A model generated the notes under the pieces. That model had not been told where the DNA came from and did not search any database. It saw nothing but the letters and a program-made list of their open reading frames with translations. Shown here piece by piece: positions 46,752-58,003 of a stretch of DNA of 64,000 nt; position 1 is the first letter of the stretch; each line of letters begins with the position of its first letter. The stretch covers positions 56,534,080 to 56,598,079 of the forward strand of contig CM058230.1 in NCBI GenBank assembly GCA_030180135.1. Reading direction: 5' to 3'. The stretch is from Orychophragmus violaceus (taxonomy: Eukaryota; Streptophyta; Magnoliopsida; Brassicales; Brassicaceae). Both the position numbers and the translations under genes were made by a program.

Positions 46752-48104
46752 AAACGGCAGGGACAAATCCCATCTTGTTCCATCACTATGAACTACACAC
46801 TTCATAATACACCCAACCAAGGTCCTTATAGCTCCCAGTTACGAAACAGCGTTAGACAATGATCAAAGCGTATCAATCCACGTGCAGCCACATGCATGCG
46901 AACTCAGGTCTAAGGACTATACTCTATAGTCGTAAATGAGAACCTCTCAGGACACAGATATTAATATCTTGTAGAGTTCTCATCAGCGGGCCATGTCCGG
47001 GCATATGCTCCCCTACATATACCTATGTGTCGACTTTGATGCCGCGCATCTATGACCCCTCGAAACTTGGTCATAAGTCTCAACACAATCTAGTCTCAAG
47101 TGGTTGTTGGTGTTCCAATTTCAACAACCTTCGACTATGGACACTATGATTTATGTCATTTCGTTAAATATGGGGTTTCAGGATCAAGTCTACTTATGTA
47201 CTTCGATGGCCCATATATAATGACATGAATCATTTTGGAACGATTATTTATATCACAGTTAAAATAATCCAGAAATCATAAATTTCATAAACATAAAATA
47301 TTATGTTTACATGAACCTTTCAAAACAACTAAATAAAGCCCTTTACAAACTCCCACTGAAATTAAGACTACATCTTAATTTCACTTATCCTACAGCTACA
47401 GTCCGCGACTCGTGCTTAGGCCTAAGGAGTGGCTTTGTTAATAGATTAGCAACGTTCTCATTCGTTGAAACTTGCTAATCTACTTAACACCTCTATCATT
47501 TATCTCACGGAATAGGTTATACCTACCCTCAAGGTGTTTGGACCTCTGATGTGCAGCTAGCCTCATCTATGCTAGGAATCACATCAAGTTCAGTGATGAA
47601 ATCTTCTTTCCAAACAACCTCTTTCGCCGCTACCCAAGCTGCGAAATGTTCAGCTTAACTCATGGAGTCAGCAACAGTGCCTTGCACCGCCAGACAGACA
47701 CAAGATATAACCGGACTGTGACTGGAAATCATCTTTGTCTGTTGGAAACTTGCCATTCAGACTCTACCGACTTGTAGCACCTCACTTTCTCCGTAAATCA
47801 AGAACTTATCCTAAGTATTTTCCAAATACTTGAGGATATTCATTACGTCTATCCAGTGATTCTTTGCTGGATTTGACTGGTCTTTACTTGTCTTGCTTAA
47901 TATTAAAGCAACATCAAAACAAGTACGTGTCATGGCATACATGATAGATCCAATTGCCGAAGCATATGGAATCTCATCCATGCATTCAAGCTCAGCAGAT
48001 ATCGTAGGACACTGTTTCTTGCTTAACGTAATGCCATGTGACATTGGCATAAAACCCTTCTTGGAATGCTGAAAACTTGTAGGACTTTGTCAATATAAGA
48101 ATCC
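46752..48104 (-). repeat. Copy 1 of duplicated 3' pol/UTR segment of D
   Basis: Minus-strand 3' untranslated region plus RNase H/RT-end debris, including a frame at 47811-48050 (MPMSHGITLSKKQCP...). It corresponds to copy 2 at 48720-50070 with scattered differences and has no insertion at the AAACG site (46752-46756) where copy 2 begins. Confidence 0.88.
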
Positions 48105-48719
48105 AGTACAAGTGGGAGATTGTTGGAATTATGTCCAGTAATCTCTGTACTGTCTCTAGAAAGTAAGAGTATGTCAATGATCAGACATAAGTCATATAAT
48201 ACTGGGGGTCATGATGGCTTGCTAGAGTCCGCTCATGATCTATAACTCTTGGATTTATTGCCTTTATTATATGATCCCATATGGGTCACACGCCTAAGCT
48301 AACAGGAAACTATAAGGGAATGGTTCAGCAGAAGTACAGTAAAAGTGCCAGGCATTTACTGTACTTAGAGAGATTAAAGGGCCTGATTAAATCTTGGGAC
48401 TTGGGCCCAAAAGCCCAAAAGAACTAGACATAAGTTTTATAAATAAAACTTAACCTAGTTGCTCTCTCTCTCAACTCTCTCTGCGCCTCCCTCCTCTCTG
48501 GTCTAGCAGCCATCTTCCTGAAGTGTGCGTGTGTGAACCTCTGGAGGAGCTGTCCCTTGGCAGTTCTATTGATCTCTGACGATACATCTCTAATCCGCTG
48601 CATAAACAAGGTATTTACTGAGATCCCTTTATGATTCAGCATGAGAACCTAGATCCAATATGTTTAGTAGGGTTTAATCTGTCAGAATTAAACCAGGACA
48701 AACACTAAACAATCCAACA
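48105..48719 (+). mobile_element. F-family 3' LTR with polypurine tract, embedded in D
   Basis: AGTACAAGTGGGAGAT (48105-48120) is joined to a 599-bp F-type LTR (48121-48719), in plus orientation, opposite to D. Relative to F's 616-bp LTRs it lacks 17 bp after GATTAAATCT and has a few substitutions. The rest of the F-type element is absent: 48104 is D sequence. Confidence 0.9.
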
Positions 48720-50070
48720 AAACGGCAGGGACAAATTCCATCTTGTTCCATCACTATGAACTACACACTTTATAATACACCCAACCAAGGTCCTTATAGC
48801 TCCCAGTTACGAAACAGCGTTAGACAATGATCAAAGTGCATCAATCCATGTGCAGCCACATGCATGCGAACTCAGGTCTAAGGATTATACTCTATAGTCG
48901 TATATGAGAACCTCTTATGACACAGATATTAATATCTTGTAGAGTTCTCATCAGCGGGCCATGTCCGGTCATATGCTCCCCTACATATACCTATGTGTCG
49001 ACTTTGATGCCGCGCATTTATGACCCCTCGAAACTTGGTCATAAGTCTCAACACACTCTAGTCTCAAGTGGTTGTTGGTGTTCCAATTTCAACAACCTTC
49101 GACCATGAACATTATGATTTATGTCATTTTGTTAAATATGGGGTTTCAGGATCAAGTCTACTCATGTACTTCGATGGCCCATATATAATGACATGAATCA
49201 TTTTGGAACGATTATTTTGTATCACAGTTAAAATAATCCAGAAATAAAAGTTTCATTAACATTTAAAAATGTTTACATGAACCAATCAAAATAACTAAAT
49301 AAAGCCATTTACTAACTCCCACTGAAATTAAGACTACATCTTAATTTCACTTATCCTACAGCTACAGTCCGCGACTCGTGCTTAGGCCTAAGGAGTGGCT
49401 TTGTTAATAGATTAGCAACGTTTTCATTCGTTGAAACTTGCTGATCTACTTAACACCTCTATCATTTATCTCACGGAATAGGTTATACCTACCCTCAAGG
49501 TGTTTGGACCTCTGATGTGCAGCTAGCCTCATCTATGCTAGGAATCACATCAAGTTCAGTGTTGAACTCTTCTTTCCAAACAACCTCTTTCGCCGCTACC
49601 CAAGCTGTGAAATGTTCAGCTTAAGTCATGGAGTCAGCAACAGTGCCTTTCACCGCCAGACAGACACAAGATATAACCGGACTGTGACCGGAAATCATCT
49701 TTGTCTGTTGGAAACTTGCCTTTCAGACTCTACCAACTTGTAGCACCTCACTTTCTCCGTAAATCAAGAACTTATCCTAAGTATTTTCCAAATACTTGAG
49801 GATATTCATTACGTCTATCCAGTGATTCTTTGCTGGATTTGACTGGTCTTTGTTTGTCTTGCTTAACATTAAAGCAACATCAAAACAGGTACGTGTCATG
49901 GCATATATGATAGATCCAATTGCCAAAGCATATGGAATCTCATCCATGCATTCAAGCTCAGCAGATATCGTAGGACACTGTTTCTTGCTTAACGTAATGC
50001 CATGTGACATTGGCATAAAACCCTTCTTGGAATGCTGAAAACATGTAGGATTTTGTCAATATAAGAATCC
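48720..50070 (-). repeat. Copy 2 of duplicated 3' pol/UTR segment of D
   Basis: Begins AAACGGCAGGGACAAATTCC, exactly like the sequence after F's 3' LTR at 63446. Where comparable it is closer to E's sequence (63446-64000) than to copy 1. It continues without a break into the upstream RT debris. Confidence 0.87.
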
Positions 50071-51780
50071 TGACTTTGTCCTATCAGCTCTTTATGATCT
50101 TTATCTTCAGATCCAAAATCCAAGAACATATGTGGCTTTACCCATGTCAATCATAAAAACAACTCCCAAGCCAGTCCTTTACCGACTGCAGCATTGGAAC
50201 GTTATTTCCGAGAATCAGTATGTCATCGACATACACTATGAGAAATGCAACATTGCTCCCACTTATCTATTAGTAAACGCACAGTTCCACTTCGTTCCTG
50301 TTCAAGTCAAAACCTTGACTACTTCAACATAACGAAGATTCCAACTCCGATATGCTTGCTTCTATCCATGAATGGATCGATGAAGCTTACTTACATACAG
50401 TATAATTTTTCGGAGTCCGGGCTCACTTTCGCTTCTGTGAATTTCGCAGGTTCGTCACTTTCAAAAATCATCAGATCATGGCAATTAATCACGAGAAATC
50501 ACTCTCGGATTAGTGACGGATTCATTCAGATCTGCGAACTTCAGGCTTTACAGGTGTAGATTCTACAGAAATCTGTAAATCCATCCGCTGCTCTCCCTCA
50601 ACAGATTGAGCAGCCTCCTGTATTTCTCGAATTTCTTCGAGTTATACTTTTACTCCCACTGTTCTTCTTGGAAAGAAACTTTCCTTTTAGAAAACAGAAT
50701 TCCGAACAACCTAACTTCGTTTTCGGAATGGACGTAAAAATTAACAAGCCTTGGTTTCCCTAGGACAACCAGCGAAGTAGCACAACTACAAATACTCAGT
50801 AAAGACGAATTTGGATCATTTCCAGTCCACATTTATGTGGTGTCTTTCAACTGATATTGGTGGAACTATTTCAGCGTAAACTTAGATATTTCTAGAGCGT
50901 TATTCTTAAAGAATATCATGGAAGATTCGTGTGACTCATCTTTAATCATTTCTAATAAGATCTGATTCTTTCTCACAGAAACACCTCCAGGTTTTCAGGA
51001 GAAATGAGCTGTGAAACGACTTCACACTCATTCAGATGATCACACCATCAATGACTTAAGTATTCTCACTCGTGATCTAATCCAGAGTCTCAATACTTCT
51101 GTCACTCAGATTCTATACCTCATTCTGGAACTCTTTCGACCATTTCAAAGAATTCCGACTCGTGTCTCATCAAATGAACACAGTCATACTCATTGAAGTA
51201 ATCAGTAAAGATAATGAAGTACAGGAAATTTTTTTCTGGCATTGCTGCTCATCGGGCCACATACATGAGTATGTTCAAGGTCCAATAAGCCTTTGGGCCT
51301 TTCTCTAGCTCGGCTAAGATGGGCCCGTTGTCTTTTGGTCCAGTAAGCAGAATTCAAGTCTCATAAGATATCCGATCAAATGAGCCCAAAAGTCCATAAC
51401 TATGAGATTTCTGAATCCGACTCACTCTATGTGACCAAAACATTTATGCCAAGAAAAATCAGGTTTAATTCATCAGATTTAAACCAATTCGGTATTTATG
51501 TTACATTTAGGCACTCTTTGGTTTAAGATATAAAACCCATTCCTTGAATAGGGTGCTACAATTAATATTTCATTAAGATCAAAACTTGTCTTTTATCAAA
51601 ATGAAAAACATTCAAATTCTTACAAGAAAATGAAAGACAACTCTGCTTAAAGCAGGTACATTATAGCAATTACTTAATAAAACCAAGCCTCAAAGGCATC
51701 TACAAGTGAAAACCCTACGGCTGAGGCAGCATCCATAGCTCCTTCCAGACACGCAGTTCCACTTGCCCTTTCTTCAACGT
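50071..51780 (-). pseudogene. Copia pol debris of element D
   Basis: Short minus-strand matches to reverse transcriptase (around the YVDD region near 50220-50240), integrase C-terminal sequence (50560-50850) and pre-integrase/integrase (about 51230-51330) are recognisable, but heavily deleted and out of frame. No catalytic domain can be made from it. Confidence 0.7.
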
Positions 51781-51843
51781 TCTACTGCTGCTTAGGCTCT
51801 GCATATTATAACAAATATCAGTGCCACAACCAGTATCCAATAC

Positions 51844-52734
51844 CTATAAGGTAGAACTTGAAGTAACAATATGAATACCTGAGGAAGTAGTCTCATACAT
51901 CACCTTCAACTCCTCATAATCTTCCATGAATTTAATGCAATCTCTCTTCCAATGCCCAGTCTCTTTACAGTAGCAGCACTTACCAACGTAAGATGTATCT
52001 GACTCGGGCTCAGAAGACACAGGCTTGCCATGATTCAAAATCTGGACAACTTTGTCTTCACCCTTGTCAGCACTAGGTTTAGTAAACCTACCCTTCTCCA
52101 TTATGAGATTATACAGGGTACTCTTCACGTTTGGCTCAACTGTCTTGAGCATATCATGCAGTTCAGTCAGCGTCTTCGTTAAGCCTTTCTTGATATAGTT
52201 CCTTTTGAACTTATCATAGCTTGACGGCAGTGACTGCAGAATGATCTCAGTTGCCAATTCTTGGCTAACTGGATAATCCAGTTTCCTCAGGTTATCAATG
52301 TAACCCATCATTTTACTGACATGAGGACTCACTGGATGATCATTTGGTAGCTTGCAGCTAGTGAGAGACTTAACCAACTGGTATCTCTCCACTCTTACCT
52401 GCTCCTGAAATTTCAATTTCAGGCTGCTGATCATCTCTATTGGCGACTCCATGTTCTCATATTGCTTAAGCAAATCTGAGTCCATGGTAGCCAATATCAG
52501 ACCACGCACATCTACCGCATCATTATAATGCTTATTCCAAGCATCATATACTGCATGAGAGGCATTGGACCCGATCCTCACGGGGAGAGCTCTCTCAAGG
52601 ACATAGTCCTTTCTCTCCTGCCTGAGGATTAGCCTCAGGTTCCGCGACCAAGTCAAGAAATTTGATCCGTTCAGTTTGTCCATTTCAAGGACAGACCGGA
52701 TCGAGAAAGTGTTTTGATTGTTTGTGCTAGTCAT
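51844..52734 (-). CDS. gag: Copia gag of element D (296 residues)
   Basis: An uninterrupted gag with the UBN2-type domain (about residues 15-215) and a CCHC knuckle CCYCKETGHWKRDC near residues 258-271. The frame ends at a TAG where F has the Trp codon just before the protease Asp-Thr-Gly. The ATG is 2 nt after the predicted intron acceptor TTTCAG. Since pol is gone, this gag is the only product D could supply. Confidence 0.87.
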   Translation of the reverse strand: MTSTNNQNTFSIRSVLEMDKLNGSNFLTWSRNLRLILRQERKDYVLERALPVRIGSNASHAVYDAWNKHYNDAVDVRGLILATMDSDLLKQYENMESPIEMISSLKLKFQEQVRVERYQLVKSLTSCKLPNDHPVSPHVSKMMGYIDNLRKLDYPVSQELATEIILQSLPSSYDKFKRNYIKKGLTKTLTELHDMLKTVEPNVKSTLYNLIMEKGRFTKPSADKGEDKVVQILNHGKPVSSEPESDTSYVGKCCYCKETGHWKRDCIKFMEDYEELKVMYETTSSGIHIVTSSSTL

Positions 52735-52736
52735 AA

Positions 52737-54378
52737 CTGAAATTTAGAGATAAATAGAGTTTTAGTTCTTTAGTTCATAAAAGAGTAATCTTAATAACTT
52801 ATAAGAAAACTCGCATTGCATTCAAAATTTCTTTGTTTAACCTCATAAGAATGCAATGATTCCGAGACCCATGTTCAACTAAAACCAAAGTGGGCCACTG
52901 GCCGTCACCCGGAATTAGCTTTACTTGGTAAGCATGCACACAGCTAGTTATATCCATATAACTCTCGGTTGTGGATTGGGCCCAAGGCCCAATTCACCAG
53001 ATGTCTCAAGGCCCGGGACTCCCGATGGCCTAGTCAAGGAAACCAATCTCTTACAGCCAAATAATCACTAAAGTCTGGGACTCCCAATGAAATTAGTGAC
53101 TATATACTACTTTACTTACGCAAAACAGACACCTCACACTGTAAGCCATATTTGTAATTGAATAAGCGTTAAGTAGCTGACAAGATTGGGCAAGACATCC
53201 AAGCTTGATATTGGTTTTGAGGATTTTTAGGTTTTCTTTCCAAAATTAGAAGATTACTATTTTGGGAAACTTTCCAATTCATGTAACTTACTAAATATGG
53301 AAACTTTCTATTTAAGGAAACCTACTTATTTTATAAACTTTCTAAATTCAGAAACTTACTATATTTAGAAATTTCTTAACATGCCAAAATTAGAAACTTC
53401 TAATCAAAGAAACTTTCTAATTTAATGTTTTATTAAAGTTTTCGGTTGGGTCACAAATTATAGGCCCAATTCTTGGCCCAAGACCACAGAATTCCAATTG
53501 GCCCAATAATTTGACATAACCGAGTCGGTTCATTAATTCTGGTCCAAGACCAAATTAACTACTAAATCCAACTGGTTATTTACTAAACCAGACCAGCTCT
53601 AAATTATTTGGTCCAACCAAATCAAACTTAGACCAGCCTTCGGTTTAGGTTAAAATTCAATTTTGAATTTAAATCCGGTTTAACCAGAAATTAAATAATA
53701 CTAATTGTATTAAATAATTTCCAGCAAACCGCGATTTGGGTTAATCGCTTGAACCACCAATTAAATTGGATCGGTTCGGTTAAGTCCAAAATCAGGAAGA
53801 AACACCTTGTGTTTTAGCCAATTTTGACCTAACCTGCGGTTTCAGCTAAAGCTGACAATGAACCACAATCGGATTGATCGGTTCATTGTCGCGAGTTTGG
53901 GAAGAACGAACCGCGAAGCTCGGTTGAACCGATTGGCTACTCGCGGACCGTATCTCTCGCCAGTGTATCGATCGATATCACGCTCCTGCGTCGATCGATA
54001 CCGGCGTGCATCAGCTCGTTACGATCGGGTCATCGGGACAGCGAGAAGCAATCGATCCGATTCATATCGATCGATATCTCGCTCCCTCGTCGATCGACAC
54101 GGGCGATCACATCGCATACCGATGGGTTTCAATCGGATTATGCGATTCATATACTTAGGTTTTTTAAGTTTTCTAATCAAATTTCTTAAGCCAAATTCGA
54201 TTCTAAACATTAAAACAACCTAAATATGATCCAAACAGCAAAAACCTAACGACCTAGGCTCTGATACCACTGAAGGATTATGTGTGTTCATTGGTGTAAT
54301 TATCAGATTACAACCTAACATAATCAACTAGGATCTAGGTGATTTGCAGTTGAATCATAAACAGATCAGGATCATTAC
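52737..54378 (-). other. Predicted leader intron of copia D
   Basis: Donor AAG|GTAATG inside the 5' LTR; branch-point-like AACTAAAAC; acceptor AAATTTCAG|TT just before the gag ATG. Length 1,642 nt. It includes the primer site and two palindromic cassettes. Confidence 0.58.
53963..54100 (-). repeat. Two 23-bp-spaced palindrome cassettes in leader of D
   Basis: 53963-54001 and 54063-54100; each pairs an ATATCGATCGATAT-like palindrome with a CGTCGATCGA-type half, centres 23 bp apart, as in C. Confidence 0.84.
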
Positions 54379-54910
54379 CTTGTGATTGCAGCGGATTGAT
54401 CAAAGGAATATCGAGATCTGTAAGAGCTGATGATAACCGGCTCCTCCTAGGTATCCACACTCTTACAAGCTACTGGATCAGGCTGCTAGACCAAAGTTAG
54501 AACAACAGAGAGAGAGAGGACGGCCAGACCTAGAAAAATCGCAGACTACTAGGCTTAATGGCGCCTCCCTCTTGCTTATATGGGCCCAAGTAATTAAACT
54601 AATGGCCTATTAGGCTTTTGGGCCCAAGACCCAAATCAGACAAAAGACTGTCTTTTGTCTGGCCCAATTCTCTGTACAAATACAGTAAATGCCTTGCATC
54701 TTACCGTATTAATTCCATTTAACTTTCCCGTTAGCTATGGTGTGTGACCCTTTGGGATCATACAATACTGGTAATAAGTCCTAAACTTATAGATCAAGAG
54801 CGGGCTCTAGCAAGTCATCATGATCACCCAGTATTTATGACTTATGTCTGATCTCGACACTTATCATACTTTCTAGAGATAGTACAGTAGATTTCATGAC
54901 ATTCCCAACA
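54271..54910 (-). repeat. 5' LTR of copia D
   Basis: 640 bp, nearly identical to the 3' LTR (differences near 54453, 54599 and 54897). Flanked by ATTAT. Confidence 0.94.
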
Positions 54911-54973
54911 ATTATTTGGCTGTAAGAGATTGGTTTCCTTGACTGGGCCATCGGGAGTCCCGGGCCTTGAGAC
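54911..54973 (+). mobile_element. Leader of copia C, continued between D and E
   Basis: ATTATTTGGCTGTAAGAG... continues the C leader after D and is itself cut by E at 54973 (flank GAGAC). The same uninterrupted sequence is seen in the leader of D. Confidence 0.85.
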
Positions 54974-55839
54974 TGTCGGATTATGTGTGTTCATAGGTTT
55001 AATTATCAGATTACAACCTAACATAATCAACTAGGATCTAGGTGATTTGCAGTTGAATCATAAACAGATCAGGATCATTACCTTGTGATTGCAGCGGATT
55101 GATCAAAGGAATATCGAGATCTGTAAGAGCTGATGATAACCGGCTCCTCCTAGGTATCCACACTCTTACAAGCTACTGGATCAGGCTGCTAGACCAAGCT
55201 GGAACAACAGAGAGAGAGAGGACGGCTGGGTCTGAAAATCGCAGAGAGTATTAACCCTAGGCTGCGCCCTCCTCACATATATATAAGCCCAAGTAATTAA
55301 ACTAATGGCTTATTAGGCTTTTGGGCCCAAGGCCCAAATCAGACAAAAGAACTGTATTTTGTCTGGCCCAATTCTCTGTACAAATACAGTAAATGTCTTG
55401 CATCTTACTGTATTAATTCCTTTTAATTTTCCCGTTAGCTATGGTGTGTGACCCTTAGGGATCATACAATACTGGTAATAAGTCCTAAACTTATAGATCA
55501 TGAGCGGGCTCTAGCAAGTCATCATGATCACCCAGTATTTATGACTTATGTCTGATCTCGACACTTATCATACTTTCTAGAGATAGTACAGTAGATTTCA
55601 GGACATTCCAACAATCTCCCACTTGTACTGTAATCCTACATTCCCTAATCCTTTTGTCTCAATATCTCGATCTGGCATAAGGCAAGATGCGTGTCATCCT
55701 TATATAGCCAGACCATGTTCATCGGACCAGATTTGATACTGACAATGCAAACGACTTGGGCAAGTCCGTTTGGGAGTGGCCACTCTCTTACCAGCTATCA
55801 AGTCTCCGATTGGCCTAGAGATATTACCTCCGTTAAACG
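54974..55839 (-). mobile_element. Copia element E (minus strand): 3' LTR and start of 3' UTR
   Basis: LTR 54974-55613 (640 bp; in element orientation TGTTGGAATG...CCGACA), then polypurine tract and 3' untranslated region to 55839, where F is inserted. E resumes at 63446. Its gag, pol and 5' LTR are outside the window. Confidence 0.88.
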
Positions 55840-56455
55840 TGTTGGAATTATGTCCAGTAATCTCTGTACTGTCTCTAGAAAGTAAGAGTATGTCAATGAT
55901 CAGACATAAGTCATATAATACTGGGGGTCATGATGGCTTGCTAGAGTCCGCTCATGATCTATAAGTCTTGGATTTATTGCCTTTATTATATGATCCCATA
56001 TGGGTCACACGCCTAAGCTAACAGGAAACTATAAGGGAATGGTTCAGCAGAAGTACAGTAAAAGTGCCAGGCATTTACTGTACTTAGAGAGATTAAAGGG
56101 CCTGATTAAATCTAAGGGATTTAATCAGATTGGGACTTGGGCCCAAAAGCCCAAAAGAACTAGACATAAGTTTTATAAATAAAACTTAACCTAGCTGCTC
56201 TCTCTCTCAACTCTCTCTGCGCCTCCCTCCTCTCTGGTCTAGCAGCCATCTTCCTGAAGTGTGCGTGTGTGAACCTCTGGAGGAGCTGTCCCTTGGCAGT
56301 TCTATTGATCTCTGACGATACATCTCTAATCCGCTGCATAAACAAGGTATTTACTGAGATCCCTTTATGATTCAGCATGAGAACCTAGATCCAATATATT
56401 TAGTAGGGTTTAATCTGTCAGAATTAAACCAGGACAAACACTAAACAATCCAACA
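55840..56455 (+). repeat. 5' LTR of copia F
   Basis: TGTTGGAATTATG...CCAACA. TATA-like TATAAATA at 56174-56181. Donor AAG|GTATTT (intron start 56347) after ATCCGCTGC. No palindromic cassette. Confidence 0.95.
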
Positions 56456-58001
56456 GTGGTATCAGAGCCAGGTTCTATTAGGGTTTCTTGTTAGAATCAT
56501 GTTTAGGTTGTTTAGAAGTGTTTGAATCAATCATAGCTTGTGATATTTGATAAGAAAACACTTAAGAAACATAATTAAATAAAACCCTAAGCTAAAATCG
56601 CATGAACCGATCCATTAGGAAAGGTATGCGTCGGAGTGTGGATCGCCAAAGGATCACACGTCCGGATCGGAGTGACGCACGGACCGATCGCTTGACCGGA
56701 TCGTGTCGCGTCATCGTTCCGATCGTCGATGAGGTGCGAGAGATGGACCGATCCCGTGTCCCGCCTCTCTCGACCCGCCTATCGCACGTCCCGCCCGATC
56801 ACACGTCCCGCTCTCGTCCCGCCTTGCTGCATCGATCGCGTGAAGCTTGCGCTGTCCGGATCGATGGTCGCAGCATGTGCCGGTCCGGTTTGGTTTGTGG
56901 TTCGGTTTAAAAAATTATTAAAATATAATCGTCACGGTTTACAGACTTAATAAAAATTATTAAATCTGGTTAAACCGTGATAAGAAATCCGATGTCGTTT
57001 AAAATTGGATTTAGTGCCTAAACCAGTGTTTTTCTAATTTGATTTGGTTGGACCAAATAAATTGAGAAAATCCGGTTTAGTAAATAACCGGTTAACAATT
57101 GTGGTTATCGTAGTAATTAATCTTGGTTAGACCAATTTTAATGAACCAGACAGGTTATGTCATTTAATTGGGCAATTGGGTTATGTCTTGGACATAGACC
57201 AATTCTTGGGCCTTGGGCCAAGAAGTTAAAACAATTGGGCCAGTTATTTGAGTCTTTTCTTCAGATTTAATTTAAAAATCTATTTAATAATTAAAATCGA
57301 TTTTTAATTAATAAGTTTCCAATTTTTGAAATTAGAAAGTTTCTTGGAATAGAAGTTTCTAGATTTGCATGTTTTGGATATTTAGGAAATTTCTATAGTT
57401 AGAAAGTTTCCAATTTTAGAAAGTTTCCAATTTAAGAAAGTTTCCAAATACCAGTAGATTTCCCTAAAGGGAAGGTTTCCCAAAATAGTAATCTTCTATT
57501 TTGGGAGGAAATTTTAAGAAAAACCTATAAACCTCAAATAATATCAAGCGTTGGATGTCCTGTCCAGTCTATGTCAGCTGTTGAAGCCCATTCAATTGTA
57601 CACATGGCCTTACAGTGTGAGGGTGTCTACTTTTTGCGTGGGTAAGACAGTTTGTGATTTATTAATGTCATTGGGAGTCCCAGACATTAGTGATTACATG
57701 ACTGTATAGTCTGGTTTTCTTGACTGGGTCATCGGGAGTCCCGGACCTTGAGACATCAGAGTGGATTGGGCCTCGGGCCCAGATTCACAACCAAGAGTTA
57801 TATCACGGATATAATTAGCCGAAATAGGGCTTACCGATATAAGCTAAGGTTGGGTGACGGCCAGTGGCCCATTTTGATCTTAGTTATATGTGGATCTTGG
57901 AATCATTATATTTTATTGAGGGTAACTAATGTTATTGAATATAATGCGAGATTACTAATGTTGAACATATTAACTAAAATCCTTTTTATCTTAAATTTCA
58001 G
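56347..58001 (+). other. Predicted leader intron of copia F
   Basis: Donor AAG|GTATTT in the LTR; branch-point-like TAACTAAAATCC; acceptor TAAATTTCAG|CA immediately before the gag ATG (58004). Length 1,655 nt; includes primer site. The donor is weaker than the GTAA donors of A, B, C and D. Confidence 0.55.
56636..56760 (+). repeat. GATC-rich degenerate hairpin block in leader of F
   Basis: GTGTGGATCGCCAAAGGATC (followed by ACAC) can fold with a ~7-nt loop, followed by CGGATCGG/CCGATCGC-type half-sites. It occupies the same leader position as the cassettes of A-D but the TCGATCGA core is lost. Confidence 0.4.
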
Positions 58002-58003
58002 CA

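Larger units (their letters stand above)
45891..54910 (-). mobile_element. Copia element D (minus strand, gag-only, chimeric interior)
   Basis: A 9,020-bp element with 640-bp LTRs (45891-46530 and 54271-54910) and a perfect target duplication ATTAT (45886-45890, 54911-54915), inserted in the leader of C. The LTRs differ at about 3 of 640 positions by eye. Primer site at 54258-54269 and polypurine tract next to 46531 (read on the minus strand). It keeps a gag frame, pol debris and two copies of a 1.35-kb 3' segment separated by a foreign LTR. Confidence 0.95.

Noticed and set aside
56160..56378. 72-codon frame found three times (also 48424-48642 and 63150-63368, minus strand)
   Set aside because: It is the antisense of the F-family LTR, repeated because the LTR is repeated; no domain.
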